From NCBI GenBank assembly GCA_016714895.1, contig JADKBV010000001.1:682001-746000 (forward strand): 64,000 nucleotides of DNA, read 5' to 3'. The notes under the pieces are model-generated. The model had not been told where the DNA came from. It made no database searches and saw only the letters and a list, made by a program, of their open reading frames with translations. Below are positions 44,993 to 55,563 of this stretch, in pieces; the first letter of the stretch is position 1; every line of letters starts with the position of its first letter. The DNA comes from Saprospiraceae bacterium. GTDB lineage: Bacteria; Bacteroidota; Bacteroidia; Chitinophagales; Saprospiraceae. The position numbers and the translations under genes were made by a program.

Positions 44993-46162
44993 TTACCTGA
45001 CAAATTTGTAAGTCTCACTTGAATGTCCATTATTGACATGAAGTATATACAAGCCTGCAGGAAGGTTTTCCAAACCATACTCAACATCTCCTGACATATC
45101 CTGACGATTGTACAATAAAACACCTGAATATGAAAACAAAGTCATAGAAAACGGACCTTCACTACCTGTAATTTTTAGATTTTGACTTGTAAAAAGCACC
45201 CGGATATCTTCTTTTTCAAAGTTTATAAATCTTACTTCAGAATAACCTGTTTTTCCATCAAAATCGGTTTGTTTGATCCTGTAATATACAAACCCCGAAG
45301 CCGGCAATTTGTCTTCAAAATGATATGATTGTTTGGTATCACTAAACCCAATACCTTTAAGATAACCGATGGCTTCAAATTCATAACCATTTTCTGAACG
45401 TTCGACCGTAAAAAAGTCATTGTTCACTTCCTGATAGGTCGTCCAAAACAATCCGACAGCATCATTCCTTTTTGTAATCACAAAATCACCGAATGAGACC
45501 GGCAAAACCGGTGCAGAACAACCATTATTGTTGTATTGTGCTACTCCGTTATCAAAGGTTACCGCACCGCCGTCCTGCGCTCCGCAATTCCCGGCCATAT
45601 TGCGAAGCTGACATCTGCTGTAGGTGGCATCATGATTACAGCCTCCTGTCAATGTGACATTTAAGGTTCTCAGAGGATCTCCTGACGTCGGATTACATCC
45701 TGAACAATTGGCTCCTGACCAGTTGGCAAACTGACCGGATCCAGGTATGGCATTGGCTACCAAAACATAGATTTCTCCGCCGATACACAACCCGGTGAGG
45801 TCATAAGTCATATAATTCAGGTTTCTTGACGTAAAAACGACGACGTGTTGATTGGCAGGAACACTTCCTCCATTGGTGACAAAATTGATGGTACATCCCG
45901 TGACACATGAAGGACAAGGGTTGGTTGCATTAAAATCTGAATTATTAGAACTACTTGCCGTAACCGTACCTGTAGGTGTAGTAAAACCAAGGTCATCGAC
46001 ATTAAACCCCGCTCCGGAGTTCAATACAAAAAACTCATTGTCCTGCTCATTTCCTGTACCGGTGCAGGCATCCACCATAATAAAACGCACTTCAGGACAT
46101 TGAGCAATTCCTAAAAAAGGAAATAACAAAAAGAACACAAGGATAACATAAAATTTTTTCAT
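44993..46162 (-). CDS. lamin-tail-like T9SS-secreted protein
   Basis: A 389-aa cargo starting MKKFYVILVFFLLFPFLGIA (signal peptide). PEVRFIMVDACTGTGNEQDN opens a lamin-tail-domain-like beta-sandwich containing several cysteines. PVLPVSFGDFVITKRNDAV with YYRIKQTDFDGK is the conserved linker block seen in other T9SS cargos here, and the end is a type A sorting domain (YGLENLPAGLYILHV to the C-terminus). Start at 46162 chosen for the signal peptide; the frame extends to 46204 without one. Likely surface-located; function unknown. Confidence 0.8.
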   Translation of the reverse strand: MKKFYVILVFFLLFPFLGIAQCPEVRFIMVDACTGTGNEQDNEFFVLNSGAGFNVDDLGFTTPTGTVTASSSNNSDFNATNPCPSCVTGCTINFVTNGGSVPANQHVVVFTSRNLNYMTYDLTGLCIGGEIYVLVANAIPGSGQFANWSGANCSGCNPTSGDPLRTLNVTLTGGCNHDATYSRCQLRNMAGNCGAQDGGAVTFDNGVAQYNNNGCSAPVLPVSFGDFVITKRNDAVGLFWTTYQEVNNDFFTVERSENGYEFEAIGYLKGIGFSDTKQSYHFEDKLPASGFVYYRIKQTDFDGKTGYSEVRFINFEKEDIRVLFTSQNLKITGSEGPFSMTLFSYSGVLLYNRQDMSGDVEYGLENLPAGLYILHVNNGHSSETYKFVR

Positions 46163-46329
46163 AAACTCATTTTTTACATAAACGTAGTAAATAACGATAG
46201 TCACAAAAAAGTTCTTTTTGTCAAAAAGCTTAATAAAAGATTAACACTTTGGATAAACTTAAAGAAGGATATACAAACTTACACAATATAAAACCTGAAA
46301 TTACCTAAAAAACAAGCTATAAAAACTTT

Positions 46330-47079
46330 TCAGAACACCTCAGACCAATCTTTTTGTTGTTCTTTCAGCTTATCATCCACCCATTGTCTGACGGCTGTCA
46401 TCAATCTCTCCGGATCAGAATCCGTAATTGGTGCACCTACTGAAAACTTTACGTCAGTTTTCCATTTTGAAAACTGATAAAAATATTGCGGAATAAATTT
46501 TTGCAACACCCAAAGGTCTTTTTTACTTTTAAATTCTATCGCAAAAGGAACAATCGGTATGCCGTGATGTGCCGCTTCGATAAACGTTCCCATTTTAAAA
46601 GGAAGGGTTGTGGATTCTGTTCCTACCGTCCCCTCCGGAAAAACGAGTATGTTATGGCCTGATGACCATGTTTCAACCAATTTACTTCTGGTTTCTTTCC
46701 TCGAATTTTTATCATTTCTGTTAACCCAGATAACCCCTGTAATTTCCGCTCCTTTGTTGATAATAGGATAATTGGCCACCTCTGCTTTGGCAATCACAAA
46801 AGCATCCAGATATCTGCAAACAACAATAGGATCTGCAAAAGAGCGATGGTTCCCCATATATATGGCCGGTTTGTCACTGACTTCGCCTTCTTTAATAATA
46901 TGAATATTCAAAACAGGAATACCAATACTCCACAACCAGAATCTCCTCAATTCAAATGCAGATTGTGGATTGTGTTTTTTAAAAATCCGACCGACACTAT
47001 ACATCAGCAGATAACCTACCATACTGGGAAATATGATGAAGGCTCTGAGTGTGGCGACGAGGTAAAAAAATGTTTTCAA
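46330..47079 (-). CDS. plsC: 1-acyl-sn-glycerol-3-phosphate acyltransferase
   Basis: A 249-aa membrane acyltransferase. The HX4D motif is at residues 78-83 (NHRSFADP), followed by VFPEGTVG (glycerol-phosphate binding) around 147-153, and an N-terminal membrane helix. It makes phosphatidic acid from lysophosphatidate in phospholipid synthesis. It lies 6 bp after lysS, so the two form an operon. Small variations could also fit ornithine-lipid acyltransferases (OlsA), but AGPAT is the usual call. Confidence 0.88.
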   Translation of the reverse strand: MKTFFYLVATLRAFIIFPSMVGYLLMYSVGRIFKKHNPQSAFELRRFWLWSIGIPVLNIHIIKEGEVSDKPAIYMGNHRSFADPIVVCRYLDAFVIAKAEVANYPIINKGAEITGVIWVNRNDKNSRKETRSKLVETWSSGHNILVFPEGTVGTESTTLPFKMGTFIEAAHHGIPIVPFAIEFKSKKDLWVLQKFIPQYFYQFSKWKTDVKFSVGAPITDSDPERLMTAVRQWVDDKLKEQQKDWSEVF

Positions 47080-47085
47080 TTTTAT

Positions 47086-48600
47086 CTATTGGTTGGCCTG
47101 AGGTTTCATCTGCGGAAAAAAGAGTACATCCTGAATCGAATTCTGATTGGTCATGATCATGGCAAGTCTGTCCATACCAATGCCGAGTCCTGCAGTCGGA
47201 GGCATACCGTATTCCAAAGCTCTTAAAAAGTCTTCGTCCAACATCATGGCTTCTTCGTCTCCTCTTTTACCCAATTCAAGCTGACCTTCAAATCTTTGTC
47301 TCTGGTCGATCGGATCATTTAATTCAGAAAATGCATTACAAATTTCTTTTTTATTGCAAATGGCTTCAAATCTTTCTACCAAACCGGGTTTTGTCGCATG
47401 TTTTTTGGCAAGAGGTGACATTTCCACCGGATAATCGGTGATAAATGTTGGCTGAATGAGATTGCCTTCACATTTTTCGCCAAAAATCTCATCAATGATT
47501 TTTCCTTTCCCCATCGTATTGTCTACAGGGACATGCAATTGTTTGGCTGTGGCTCTCAATTGGTCTTCATCCATCTGGCTGATGTCAACTCCGGTAAAAT
47601 GTTCGATTGCTTCAAACATAGTGTATCGTTTCCATGGTCGTTTGAAATTGATAATATTTTCACCTACCTGAACTTCTGTTGTACCATGAATATCGATGGC
47701 GACTTTTTCCACCATTTCTTCCACAAGATCCATCATCCACTGATAATCTTTATAAGCGACGTAAAGTTCGATTTGAGTGAATTCCGGGTTGTGAAAACGG
47801 CTCATACCTTCATTTCTGAAGTCTTTGCTGAATTCATACACGCCGTCAAAACCACCGACAATCAATCTTTTCAGATACAATTCATTAGCGATTCTCATAT
47901 AGAGCTTCATGTCCAACGTATTATGGTGGGTAGTAAACGGTCTTGCCGCCGCACCACCGTACAAAGGCTGTAAAATCGGTGTTTCCACTTCGAGATACCC
48001 TTTTTCATTCAGGTATTCCCTCATGGAATTGTACATTTTGGTTCTTTTTTCAAAAACTTCACGCACGTGGGTATTGACGACAAGGTCGACATATCTTTGA
48101 CGGTATCTTTGTTCCGGATCACTGAAAGCATCGTGTACATTACCTTGATCGTCAGTTTTTACCACCGGAAGCGGTCTGAGAGATTTGGACAACATTTTTA
48201 GTTCTGTGACATGTACCGAACATTCACCCACTTGTGTGTAAAAAGCATACCCTTTGATACCGATAAAGTCCCCGAGGTCAAACCACTTTTTGAAAGCATC
48301 ATTATACAGGGTTTTATCTTCACCCGGACAGATGTCATCTCTTGAAATATAAATCTGGATTCTGCCGCTGCTATCCTGAAGTTCGGCAAATGATGCTTTA
48401 CCCATGATCCTTCTTGACATGAGTCTTCCCGCCAGAAACACTTCCTGATAGGTTGTATCCCCTTCTTTAAAGTTTTCCTTGATTTCTGTTGCTTTGGCAT
48501 TGACAGGAAACAGTTCGCTCGGATAGGCATTGATACCTGCGTCTGACAGTTTCTGAAGATTTTCACGGCGTATGATTTCCTGTTCACTTAAGTGTTGCAT
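47086..48600 (-). CDS. lysS: lysyl-tRNA synthetase, class II
   Basis: A 504-aa class II synthetase starting MQHLSEQ. N-terminal OB-fold anticodon domain (around GRLMSRRIMGKASFAELQD), then motif 2 FRNEGMSRFHNPEFTQIELY and motif 3 GLGIGMDRLAMIM near the C-terminus. It charges tRNA-Lys. The frame extends to 48633, but the shorter start is chosen because the -7 element lies within the extension. plsC follows after 6 bp. Confidence 0.96.
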   Translation of the reverse strand: MQHLSEQEIIRRENLQKLSDAGINAYPSELFPVNAKATEIKENFKEGDTTYQEVFLAGRLMSRRIMGKASFAELQDSSGRIQIYISRDDICPGEDKTLYNDAFKKWFDLGDFIGIKGYAFYTQVGECSVHVTELKMLSKSLRPLPVVKTDDQGNVHDAFSDPEQRYRQRYVDLVVNTHVREVFEKRTKMYNSMREYLNEKGYLEVETPILQPLYGGAAARPFTTHHNTLDMKLYMRIANELYLKRLIVGGFDGVYEFSKDFRNEGMSRFHNPEFTQIELYVAYKDYQWMMDLVEEMVEKVAIDIHGTTEVQVGENIINFKRPWKRYTMFEAIEHFTGVDISQMDEDQLRATAKQLHVPVDNTMGKGKIIDEIFGEKCEGNLIQPTFITDYPVEMSPLAKKHATKPGLVERFEAICNKKEICNAFSELNDPIDQRQRFEGQLELGKRGDEEAMMLDEDFLRALEYGMPPTAGLGIGMDRLAMIMTNQNSIQDVLFFPQMKPQANQ

Positions 48601-48622
48601 AACATTTTGAAATTTTGAGCCG

Positions 48623-48630
48623 CAAAAGTA
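48623..48630 (-). promoter_or_regulatory. -7 promoter element of lysS-plsC
   Basis: TACTTTTG on the minus strand, 22 bp upstream of the lysS ATG. No standard -33 TTG. Confidence 0.42.
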
Positions 48631-48790
48631 CAAAAAAATATAAGATGGTGTTATGTTTGAAACATATGGAATGAGACAGTTTGAAAAAATAAGGCTAATA
48701 TTTTACAAAGGTTTTTTATTTATTAGTGGACAAATACATTTTTGAGATAAACAAGACAAAATGAAACAAAACATTGTTTAGTTTATTATT

Positions 48791-50395
48791 TTATAATCCT
48801 TTCACCCACCTTCCTGAAAAAACTTTTCCGTCCCTGTCTCTGACCAAAACCTGATAGACGCCTGCATGCAACCAGGAAGTATCCACAATATCATTAGAAT
48901 TCCCTGAAAAGCCGGTTTGTAACCTGATGCCTGAGCTGTTGATCAACTCGTATTGCAGAGGATATGTCATCTCCGATGATGGTAAAATCCTAAAGCCCTG
49001 TTGACCGGGATTTGGGTATAATAACATCGGGTGAAGCTGTATATTTTCTGTAAATGAAATGGTATCCGGGAAAACCCAATATTTTTGTATGTGATTACAT
49101 GAATCGTTGAGGCATCCATCCGGGCTTAGACGCAACAACCAGGCATCGAGAACATAGTCCGTTGTATCTCTTTGTAACTGCCCTGCTACGATAATACTTC
49201 CGTCGGGAGCTTCCTGAATATCAAATAAAATACTGACCAAGGGCGTACCATCAGATTTTATTGGGGCAATAACATGACGCCATTTTACTTTTCCATCTGA
49301 CCCTACCCTGGCTATGAAGGAGGCTGTTGGTTCTACGTATTGAAAGGGCTCATTGGTTACCGGGTGATAAAATGTATCCGATATTTCTACCATACCAACG
49401 CAGAGCACATCATTGTCTTGAGTTACTGACATACGCATCATTCTGAAATCATCGAAAAAAACCCTACCCTCCCTTTTGATTTGGGGCATCATGGTACTCC
49501 ACAATATTTCGCCCTCTCGATTGATTTTGCTGACATGAGTTGTCCTTCTTCTATCTGTATTCCATATAGAATCTTTCCCCCCGAAATTGGAGTTGATTAC
49601 ATAATTACCTTCATAATCTACAGCAATTCTGGGGTCATCCAAACCCGATGAACCTATATCTACAAAAACTTCCGTCGTTATACTATTATCCGGATTTAGT
49701 TTAATAAAATATCTTCTTATTGCCCCTTCAATTGCCATATAACCAAATACAGCATTTCCGTCTATATCCGTTGCTGCATCTGACATTCTTCTGGAAGTAT
49801 GCGTATTTCTTTCATACCAGATCACATCACTTCGCACACTGCCATCGAAACCCACCCTGTAAAATACGGATCGATATGGCACATCGGTAGGATTGGGCTG
49901 TCTGTTGTCAATTCCCTCTCCCCAAAGTATGGCTTCAGATCCTCCTGTGAGCACAATACCGTAATTGAGGACGTCACCATCTTTCAGATGAATCATAGGA
50001 TATTTATATTCTGCTATGCTGTCTCCTGAAGCAGTCATCATACCAAAATACCAGTAAAATATAGAGTCCGTGGCAGATATACTTCTTCCACTATAAAATA
50101 TAGTATCGTTGCGGATTTTCATAGAATGACGATTGCCGTTCATATAATCTTTGACACTTTCTTTACCTTCTATTCCCTGAATATTTAAATGCTTGATTCC
50201 AAAACAACCTTGGTTATTTGGGCAAATGTACATATTATTACCTACTATATTATTTTCTTTTGTAGGATAGGCATTTATAAAAAACGATCCTTTTTCACTA
50301 TCTTCCCAAATTCGATAAGTTTTTGAAAAATATTGTGAATAAATATTGGTGGTGGTCATAAAAACCACCACTAATAAAACGATATATTTTAGCAT
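48791..50395 (-). CDS. T9SS-secreted repeat protein, copy A of a tandem pair
   Basis: A 534-aa cargo with a signal peptide (MLKYIVLLVVVFMTTTNIYS). The body consists of beta-propeller-like/delta-60-type repeats with GFDGSVRSDVIWYERNTH, VGSDGKVKWRHVIAPI and LSPDGCLNDSCNHIQKY segments. It ends with LHPMLLYPNPGQQGFRIL and a type A sorting domain. The gene at 50493-52098 is a near-copy. N-terminal (~235 aa) and C-terminal (~120 aa) parts are almost identical between copies, while the middle differs strongly. Upstream lies the remnant tail of a 784-aa cargo's last codons. Function unknown. Confidence 0.85.
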   Translation of the reverse strand: MLKYIVLLVVVFMTTTNIYSQYFSKTYRIWEDSEKGSFFINAYPTKENNIVGNNMYICPNNQGCFGIKHLNIQGIEGKESVKDYMNGNRHSMKIRNDTIFYSGRSISATDSIFYWYFGMMTASGDSIAEYKYPMIHLKDGDVLNYGIVLTGGSEAILWGEGIDNRQPNPTDVPYRSVFYRVGFDGSVRSDVIWYERNTHTSRRMSDAATDIDGNAVFGYMAIEGAIRRYFIKLNPDNSITTEVFVDIGSSGLDDPRIAVDYEGNYVINSNFGGKDSIWNTDRRRTTHVSKINREGEILWSTMMPQIKREGRVFFDDFRMMRMSVTQDNDVLCVGMVEISDTFYHPVTNEPFQYVEPTASFIARVGSDGKVKWRHVIAPIKSDGTPLVSILFDIQEAPDGSIIVAGQLQRDTTDYVLDAWLLRLSPDGCLNDSCNHIQKYWVFPDTISFTENIQLHPMLLYPNPGQQGFRILPSSEMTYPLQYELINSSGIRLQTGFSGNSNDIVDTSWLHAGVYQVLVRDRDGKVFSGRWVKGL

Positions 50396-50407
50396 ATCTT
50401 ACTATTA

Positions 50408-50461
50408 TTAATGTAAAATAATCGTTCGTAAAGTTTCCTGTTGTGCGCCATTTTTATGCCT
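50408..50461 (-). pseudogene. remnant of the upstream cargo's C-terminal codons
   Basis: This 54-bp stretch reads RHKNGAQQETLRTIILH-stop, matching the real C-terminus of the 52112 gene (HKNNTQQKTLRTIILH) at 13 of 16 aligned residues. It lies between the two copies of the duplicated gene, so the duplicated segment included the 3' end of the 52112 gene plus copy B. It has no start and is not a gene. Confidence 0.8.
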
Positions 50462-50492
50462 GGTCCATAAGTTTACAATTTTAAAAAATTTA

Positions 50493-52098
50493 CTAATCCA
50501 TCTTCACCCACCTTCCTGAAAAAACTTTTCCGTCCCTGTCTCTGACCAAAACCTGATAGACGCCTGCATGCAACCAGGAAGTATCCACAACTTCATCAGA
50601 ATTTGCGGAAAATCCGGTTTGTAACCTGATGCCTGAACTGTTGATCAACTCGTATTGCAGAGGATATGTCATCTCCGATGATGGTAAAATCCTAAAGCCC
50701 TGTTGACCGGGATTTGGGTATAATAACATCGGGTGAAGCTGTATATTTTCTGTAAATGAAATGGTATCCGGGAAAACCCAATATTTTTGAATGTGATTAC
50801 ATGAATCGTTGAGGCATCCATCCGGGCTAAGACGCAACAACCAGGCATCATTAATAAATCCGGTAGTATCTCTTTGTAAATTTCCTGCCACTATAATAGA
50901 GCCATCAGGTGCTTCTTGTATATCAAAAAGAATATTAGCTAAAGGAAAACCTTCTGAATTTAAAAGGAGCCATAAGATGTCGCCATTTTACTATCCCATC
51001 CGGAGACAGCCTTGAAATAAATGAAGCATCTAAGGAAACCCAATGATGAGGCTCATTGGTCTGAAGGTTATAAAACGTATCTGATATTATTACCTGACCA
51101 ACACATAAAATATCATTATTTTCAGTAACTGACATGCGCATCATTTCAAAGCGATCTAAATAGACTAACCCTTCCCGTTTGATTTGGGGCATCATGGTAC
51201 TCCATAATATTTCTCCTTGCCGGTTGATTTTGGTGACGTGTGTTGTCCTTCTTTTATCATTATTCCAGATGGAATCTTTTCCAAGAAAATATGAATTCAT
51301 CAGATAGTTTCCTTCATGGTCAATTGCTATTCTTGGATCGTCCAATCCAGCATTTGCAACATCAACGTATACACCGGTGGTTACAGTATTGTCAGGTAAT
51401 AATTTGATAAAATATCTTCTTATTGCCCCTTCAATTGCCATATAGCCAAATACAGCATTTCCGTCTATATCCGTTGTTGCATCTGACATTCTTCTGGAAG
51501 TATGCGTATTTCTTTCATACCAGATCACATCACTTCGCACACTGCCATCAAAACCCACCCTATAAAACACAGATCGGTAGGGTACATCGGTCGGATTAGG
51601 TTGCCGGTTGTCAATGCCTTCGCCCCAAAGTATGGCTTCAGATCCTCCTGTGAGCACAATACCATAATTAAGGACGTTGCCATCTTTCAGATGAATTATA
51701 GGATATTTGTATTCTGCAATGCTGTCTCCTGAAGCAGTCATCATACCAAAATACCAGTAAAATATAGAATCTGAGGCTGATATACTTCTTCCGCTATAAA
51801 ATATGGTATCGTTGCGGATTTTCATAGAATGACGATTGCCGTTCATATAATCTTTGACACTTTCTTTACCTTCTATTCCCTGAATATTTAAATGCTTGAT
51901 TCCAAAACAACCTTGGTTATTTGGGCAAATGTACATATTATTACCTACTATATTATTTTCTTTTGTAGGAAATGCATATCCAAAAAAGGATCCTTTTTCT
52001 GGGTCTTCCCAAATTCGATAAGTTTTTGAAAAATATTGTGAATAAATATTGGTGGTGGTCATAAAAACCACCACCAATAAAGCGATATATTTTAGCAT
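50493..52098 (-). CDS. T9SS-secreted repeat protein, copy B (frameshifted)
   Basis: This copy starts MLKYIALLVVVFMTTTNIYS like copy A and is read as one gene broken by one extra base. Near 50957-50958 the minus strand has AAATTCAG where copy A's counterpart implies AAATCAG. Removing one T restores SEGFPLANILFDIQEAPDG, and the repaired length is exactly 534 aa, as in copy A. The present frame therefore splits into 50935-52098 and 50493-50891. Either a sequencing error or recent decay. It lies 13 bp after the 52112 gene, so it is probably operonic. Same domains and sorting tail as copy A. Confidence 0.8.
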
Positions 52099-52111
52099 AT
52101 TTTAGCTATTA

Positions 52112-55100
52112 TTAATGTAAAATAATCGTTCTTAAAGTTTTCTGTTGTGTATTATTTTTATGTATTTGAATAAAATACATACCTTCAGAAAGCTCAAGCA
52201 CTGGAATTTCTGATCTTTCTTTCAATGCTCCACTTTTTACCATATTACCCATGATATCATACATTTTGAAAGTGTACTCAACATCCTCAGAATGGTTTTC
52301 TATATTGATAGAAATTAGATCCTGTGCAGGATTGGGAGAAGTGAGGTATTTTTCTGATAAATTGTTATCCGTGGTTTTCCTAGTTCTAGGTATCACGATG
52401 GTTGTATCCGGTTCTATCCTTTCTCCGGTGATTTTATAGAGCAATGCTCTTGCATATCCGGCATAAGGATCTGACTTAGCAGCCACTGTTTTGAGGGTAA
52501 AAATATCTGTGCTATTTAAAGGAGATCTGTTGAGAGAATCTCTATATAGTAAGTTTAGCTTTAACCCTTGGAGTACCAGGCTGTCACCTCCATGAGTATT
52601 CCACGCTGTATCGAGGCTTAAAAGAGCATCAGATACATATCCCAGATCAAATAATACACCTGCTGCAGCAATATCAAAATCCCTTTCATTTTGTGCTTTA
52701 TAAAAAGTGTAGAGCTCTTGTTTTAATCCTTGTCTTCTGAGACATCGGGCTAATCTTTGCTGTGCATAACGAAGATGTCTTGACAACCAGGATAGGTTTG
52801 CCTTATCTAAATCACTTAATGGTTGAGGTTGATTTAATATAGCGTTAATTTGACTTCTTAAAGAATTAATATGGTTGTTTAATAGTGTAAGGTTGCAGCC
52901 AAGAGAGCGGATATAACTATATTCCCCCGGAGATGGAGGCAAAAAACTTGTTCCGCAAACCCCGGAATTGTGATCAAAAGAGTTATCCTTTACCTCATAA
53001 TTACTGACAAAAACAGGATCAAGGCAGACTGGATGTGCCACCATAGGATCGGGCGTAAAATATAAAACCTTATCTGGAGTACCACAGGCAAAATCAGGAA
53101 CAGAGCTGCCGGTAAAACAATTGGAAGCCGCTACTGAATTATTTCCTTGGGCTAAAGCTATATTACCTCCAATAGCCAGTACATCCCATGCTCCCGTCTG
53201 AAAACAATTGGACAAGAAAGTATATTTTGTATTATCATATTGTGCTGTAATTCCCGTACCTGTCTGATATTCATTAAATTGTGAATAGCTTGTATTACTA
53301 CCTGTTCCCGCATAACGTTCTCCGTTTGTTCCACTAAAATTATTTCTTTCTGTTTCTATTGATGAAAATCCAGAGTAGAATCCACCGAATACATTATTAG
53401 TAAAGATATTATTATCAATATTGACATCTGATCCGTTTGTATAAACAGCATTTTGATTGTTTTCAAAATAATTATATTCTTCGTTATTCACAGCTGCTTG
53501 GATACCAACTAAACTTTGTTCATTAGATGCAAATAGATTTCTGAGGGCGATGCCATCATAACAATACGAAAACTCATTACCATCCTCAACTTGTATCGGC
53601 GTATTGTAAGAGAGGATGCCTTCCCTGGACATAAAAGCAAATTCATTACCGCGGAAATATACCCCGTTCGGTGCAGTTCCTCCTGTGACATTGTCAAGAA
53701 GTACCCCGGTTTGTCCTTCTGTAAAATATGATAATTCTACCACAGGTATTGCCCTTTTAAGAGCGTGTAGGCCTACCGTACTATTAATAAAATGCGCTCT
53801 TGATAATGTAATTGTTGAAGCACCATCCCCTTTTGCAAATATTCCGGTCTTAGCAAATGAAATTGAACCATTGTTATTTACGATTATTTTTGCATTGCCT
53901 TCTGCAATGACACCATCCCACCTGTTATCACAAGCAGTCAAATGGCCTAAACCTTCCACAACCAAAGAAGCACCTGGCTTCACAATGAGTTTTGTATTAT
54001 CTGCAAAATAAGCAAAATCTTTGACAGTGAGTGTTGCCGGGCTATTCACCACAATATCTCTTGGTACATAAATTGGAGAATCAAATGTGGTGTTTTCGGT
54101 GATGGTGAATGCTGATGTGATTACGTGATTAAACTGTTTTTCGTATTCGAATAGATAATTTCCTTCTACTTTCTCATTATACCCATTGGCCGAAGTATAA
54201 AATATTTGAACATCGTATAAACCGGCAGGTAAATTTTCCATTGAAAATTTCGTAACCTCACCCTGTCCTTGTACAATAAATTGTTGAAAAGTACTTTGAT
54301 TTGTAATTTTAAAATAATGACTATAATTACTAAAGTCCAAATTTGTACAATCTGATTTTAAAGTTATACAATAATTTACATTCTCGCATGAATTATTAGA
54401 AGGAATGTCACACTTTACAATATCATAATCAAAGACAATATTTTTATCATCACAATCTAAAATCACCTCATCAACACTTACAAAAATTATCAGAGCCGGT
54501 TCCTAATTTAAATCCAATTTGGTAGTCAGAAAACAGTTGATTGACTACATTTTCTTCTATTTGAAATGGAATTTCAACATATTCATTATTAAGTGTACTA
54601 ATGGTTTTGTATAGTCCATTAAAAAACGACAAAGTAAATTCTTGGGTTAAATTGTCCCCTTGTACCCAGGGGTAATTTTGATTGTTTGACACATCTTTAT
54701 TCAAGGCCAATAAAATATTTTTAATTCTTTGATCTGACCTCATCCTTAATTTTAATTTGTAGAAGGTGTTTAACTTTTGATTTTGAATTGGAAAATCAAA
54801 GAAAAGTTCATCAGCATTGTAATCATATGTGGGCCTTTCCGGATCCAATCCTGCAAAATCATGTGAAAGTGCCTTAAAATCTCCGAGAATTAAAAACTTT
54901 TTATCCCAAGGAGGGGATGAAATATCAATATAACTTAAAAATGTATAATCTCCAGTAATTTGATCTATTAACCCCCATTGCCAACCACAACCTCTTTTCC
55001 CTAAAAGTATTGGGTTTCTTCCATATTTCAAAGCCTCTCCATAGGCTTCCGTATTATCTAATGCAGAAGTGTGGTTATCATAATCGGGATTTTCGTAGTA

Positions 55101-55263
55101 CAGTGGTAAATCAATACAATTTGTTGTTCTTGAATCGGCTAAAGGATCTAAATTGTCGGCGCTCCACCGATATATCTGGGCACCCATTATCTCAGGCAAA
55201 ATCAACAACAATATTAAATACCCCCCCCCCAATCAATCTGCGAAATAAAATTTTGTTTTTCAT
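52112..55263 (-). CDS. T9SS-secreted beta-helix protein with two frameshifts
   Basis: Two overlapping frame breaks split this gene. Start ATG at 55263 gives MKNKILFRRLIGGGYLIL, a good signal peptide only if the poly-G tract (55221-55230) has 9 rather than 10 Gs. A second break at 54482-54486 (A5 on plus, should be A4) joins GSDNF to VSVDEVILDCDD. With both corrected the protein is 1049 aa: an N-terminal domain, right-handed beta-helix repeats (GNEFAFMSREGILSYNTPIQ, NIFTNNVFGGFYSGFSSIE) and a C-terminal sorting domain (PNPAQDLISINIENH, KMYDIMGNMVKSG). It leads an operon with copies B and A. Function unknown; beta-helix surface proteins are often adhesins or polysaccharide-active. Confidence 0.78.
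55221..55230. repeat. poly-G(10) tract in a signal peptide coding region
   Basis: Ten consecutive Cs on plus (Gs on minus) lie 33 nt after the ATG of the 52112 gene. With 10 Gs the frame stops after 24 codons; 9 or 12 Gs would keep the signal peptide in frame. Confidence 0.75.
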
Positions 55264-55359
55264 AAAAATTTAATTTAATATTTAATAATAATTTTTCCGT
55301 CAAAAAAATAATCCCAATTGTGCACCATCAGAAAAATTAAATCAACAGTAATAACTTTA

Positions 55360-55367
55360 CAAATATA
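55360..55367 (-). promoter_or_regulatory. -7 promoter element of the T9SS cargo operon
   Basis: TATATTTG on the minus strand, about 96 bp upstream of the ATG. No -33 TTG at standard spacing. Confidence 0.4.
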
Positions 55368-55563
55368 ATTTACTTTTACAAAATATTAACATTTTTATAT
55401 AAAAATTTCTCAATTTAGCATTTTGGCGACATTTCTAAATTTTAATTTTCCTATCAAATCTATTTGAATACAAATTCTTTTTCAACAATAAGAATTTATA
55501 AAATTAACCTAACTTCAAAAAAAAGCCTTCATTTTGACATAAAGCTTCTGATTTTTGTAGCCC

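Noticed and set aside
50493..50891. Separate small gene
   Set aside because: It is the C-terminal part of copy B; its apparent start is an internal Val codon.
52112..54466. Stand-alone 784-aa gene with GTG start
   Set aside because: The frame continues sensibly upstream (VSVDEVILD) and joins the 54471-55232 fragment after a one-base correction; alone it has no signal peptide.
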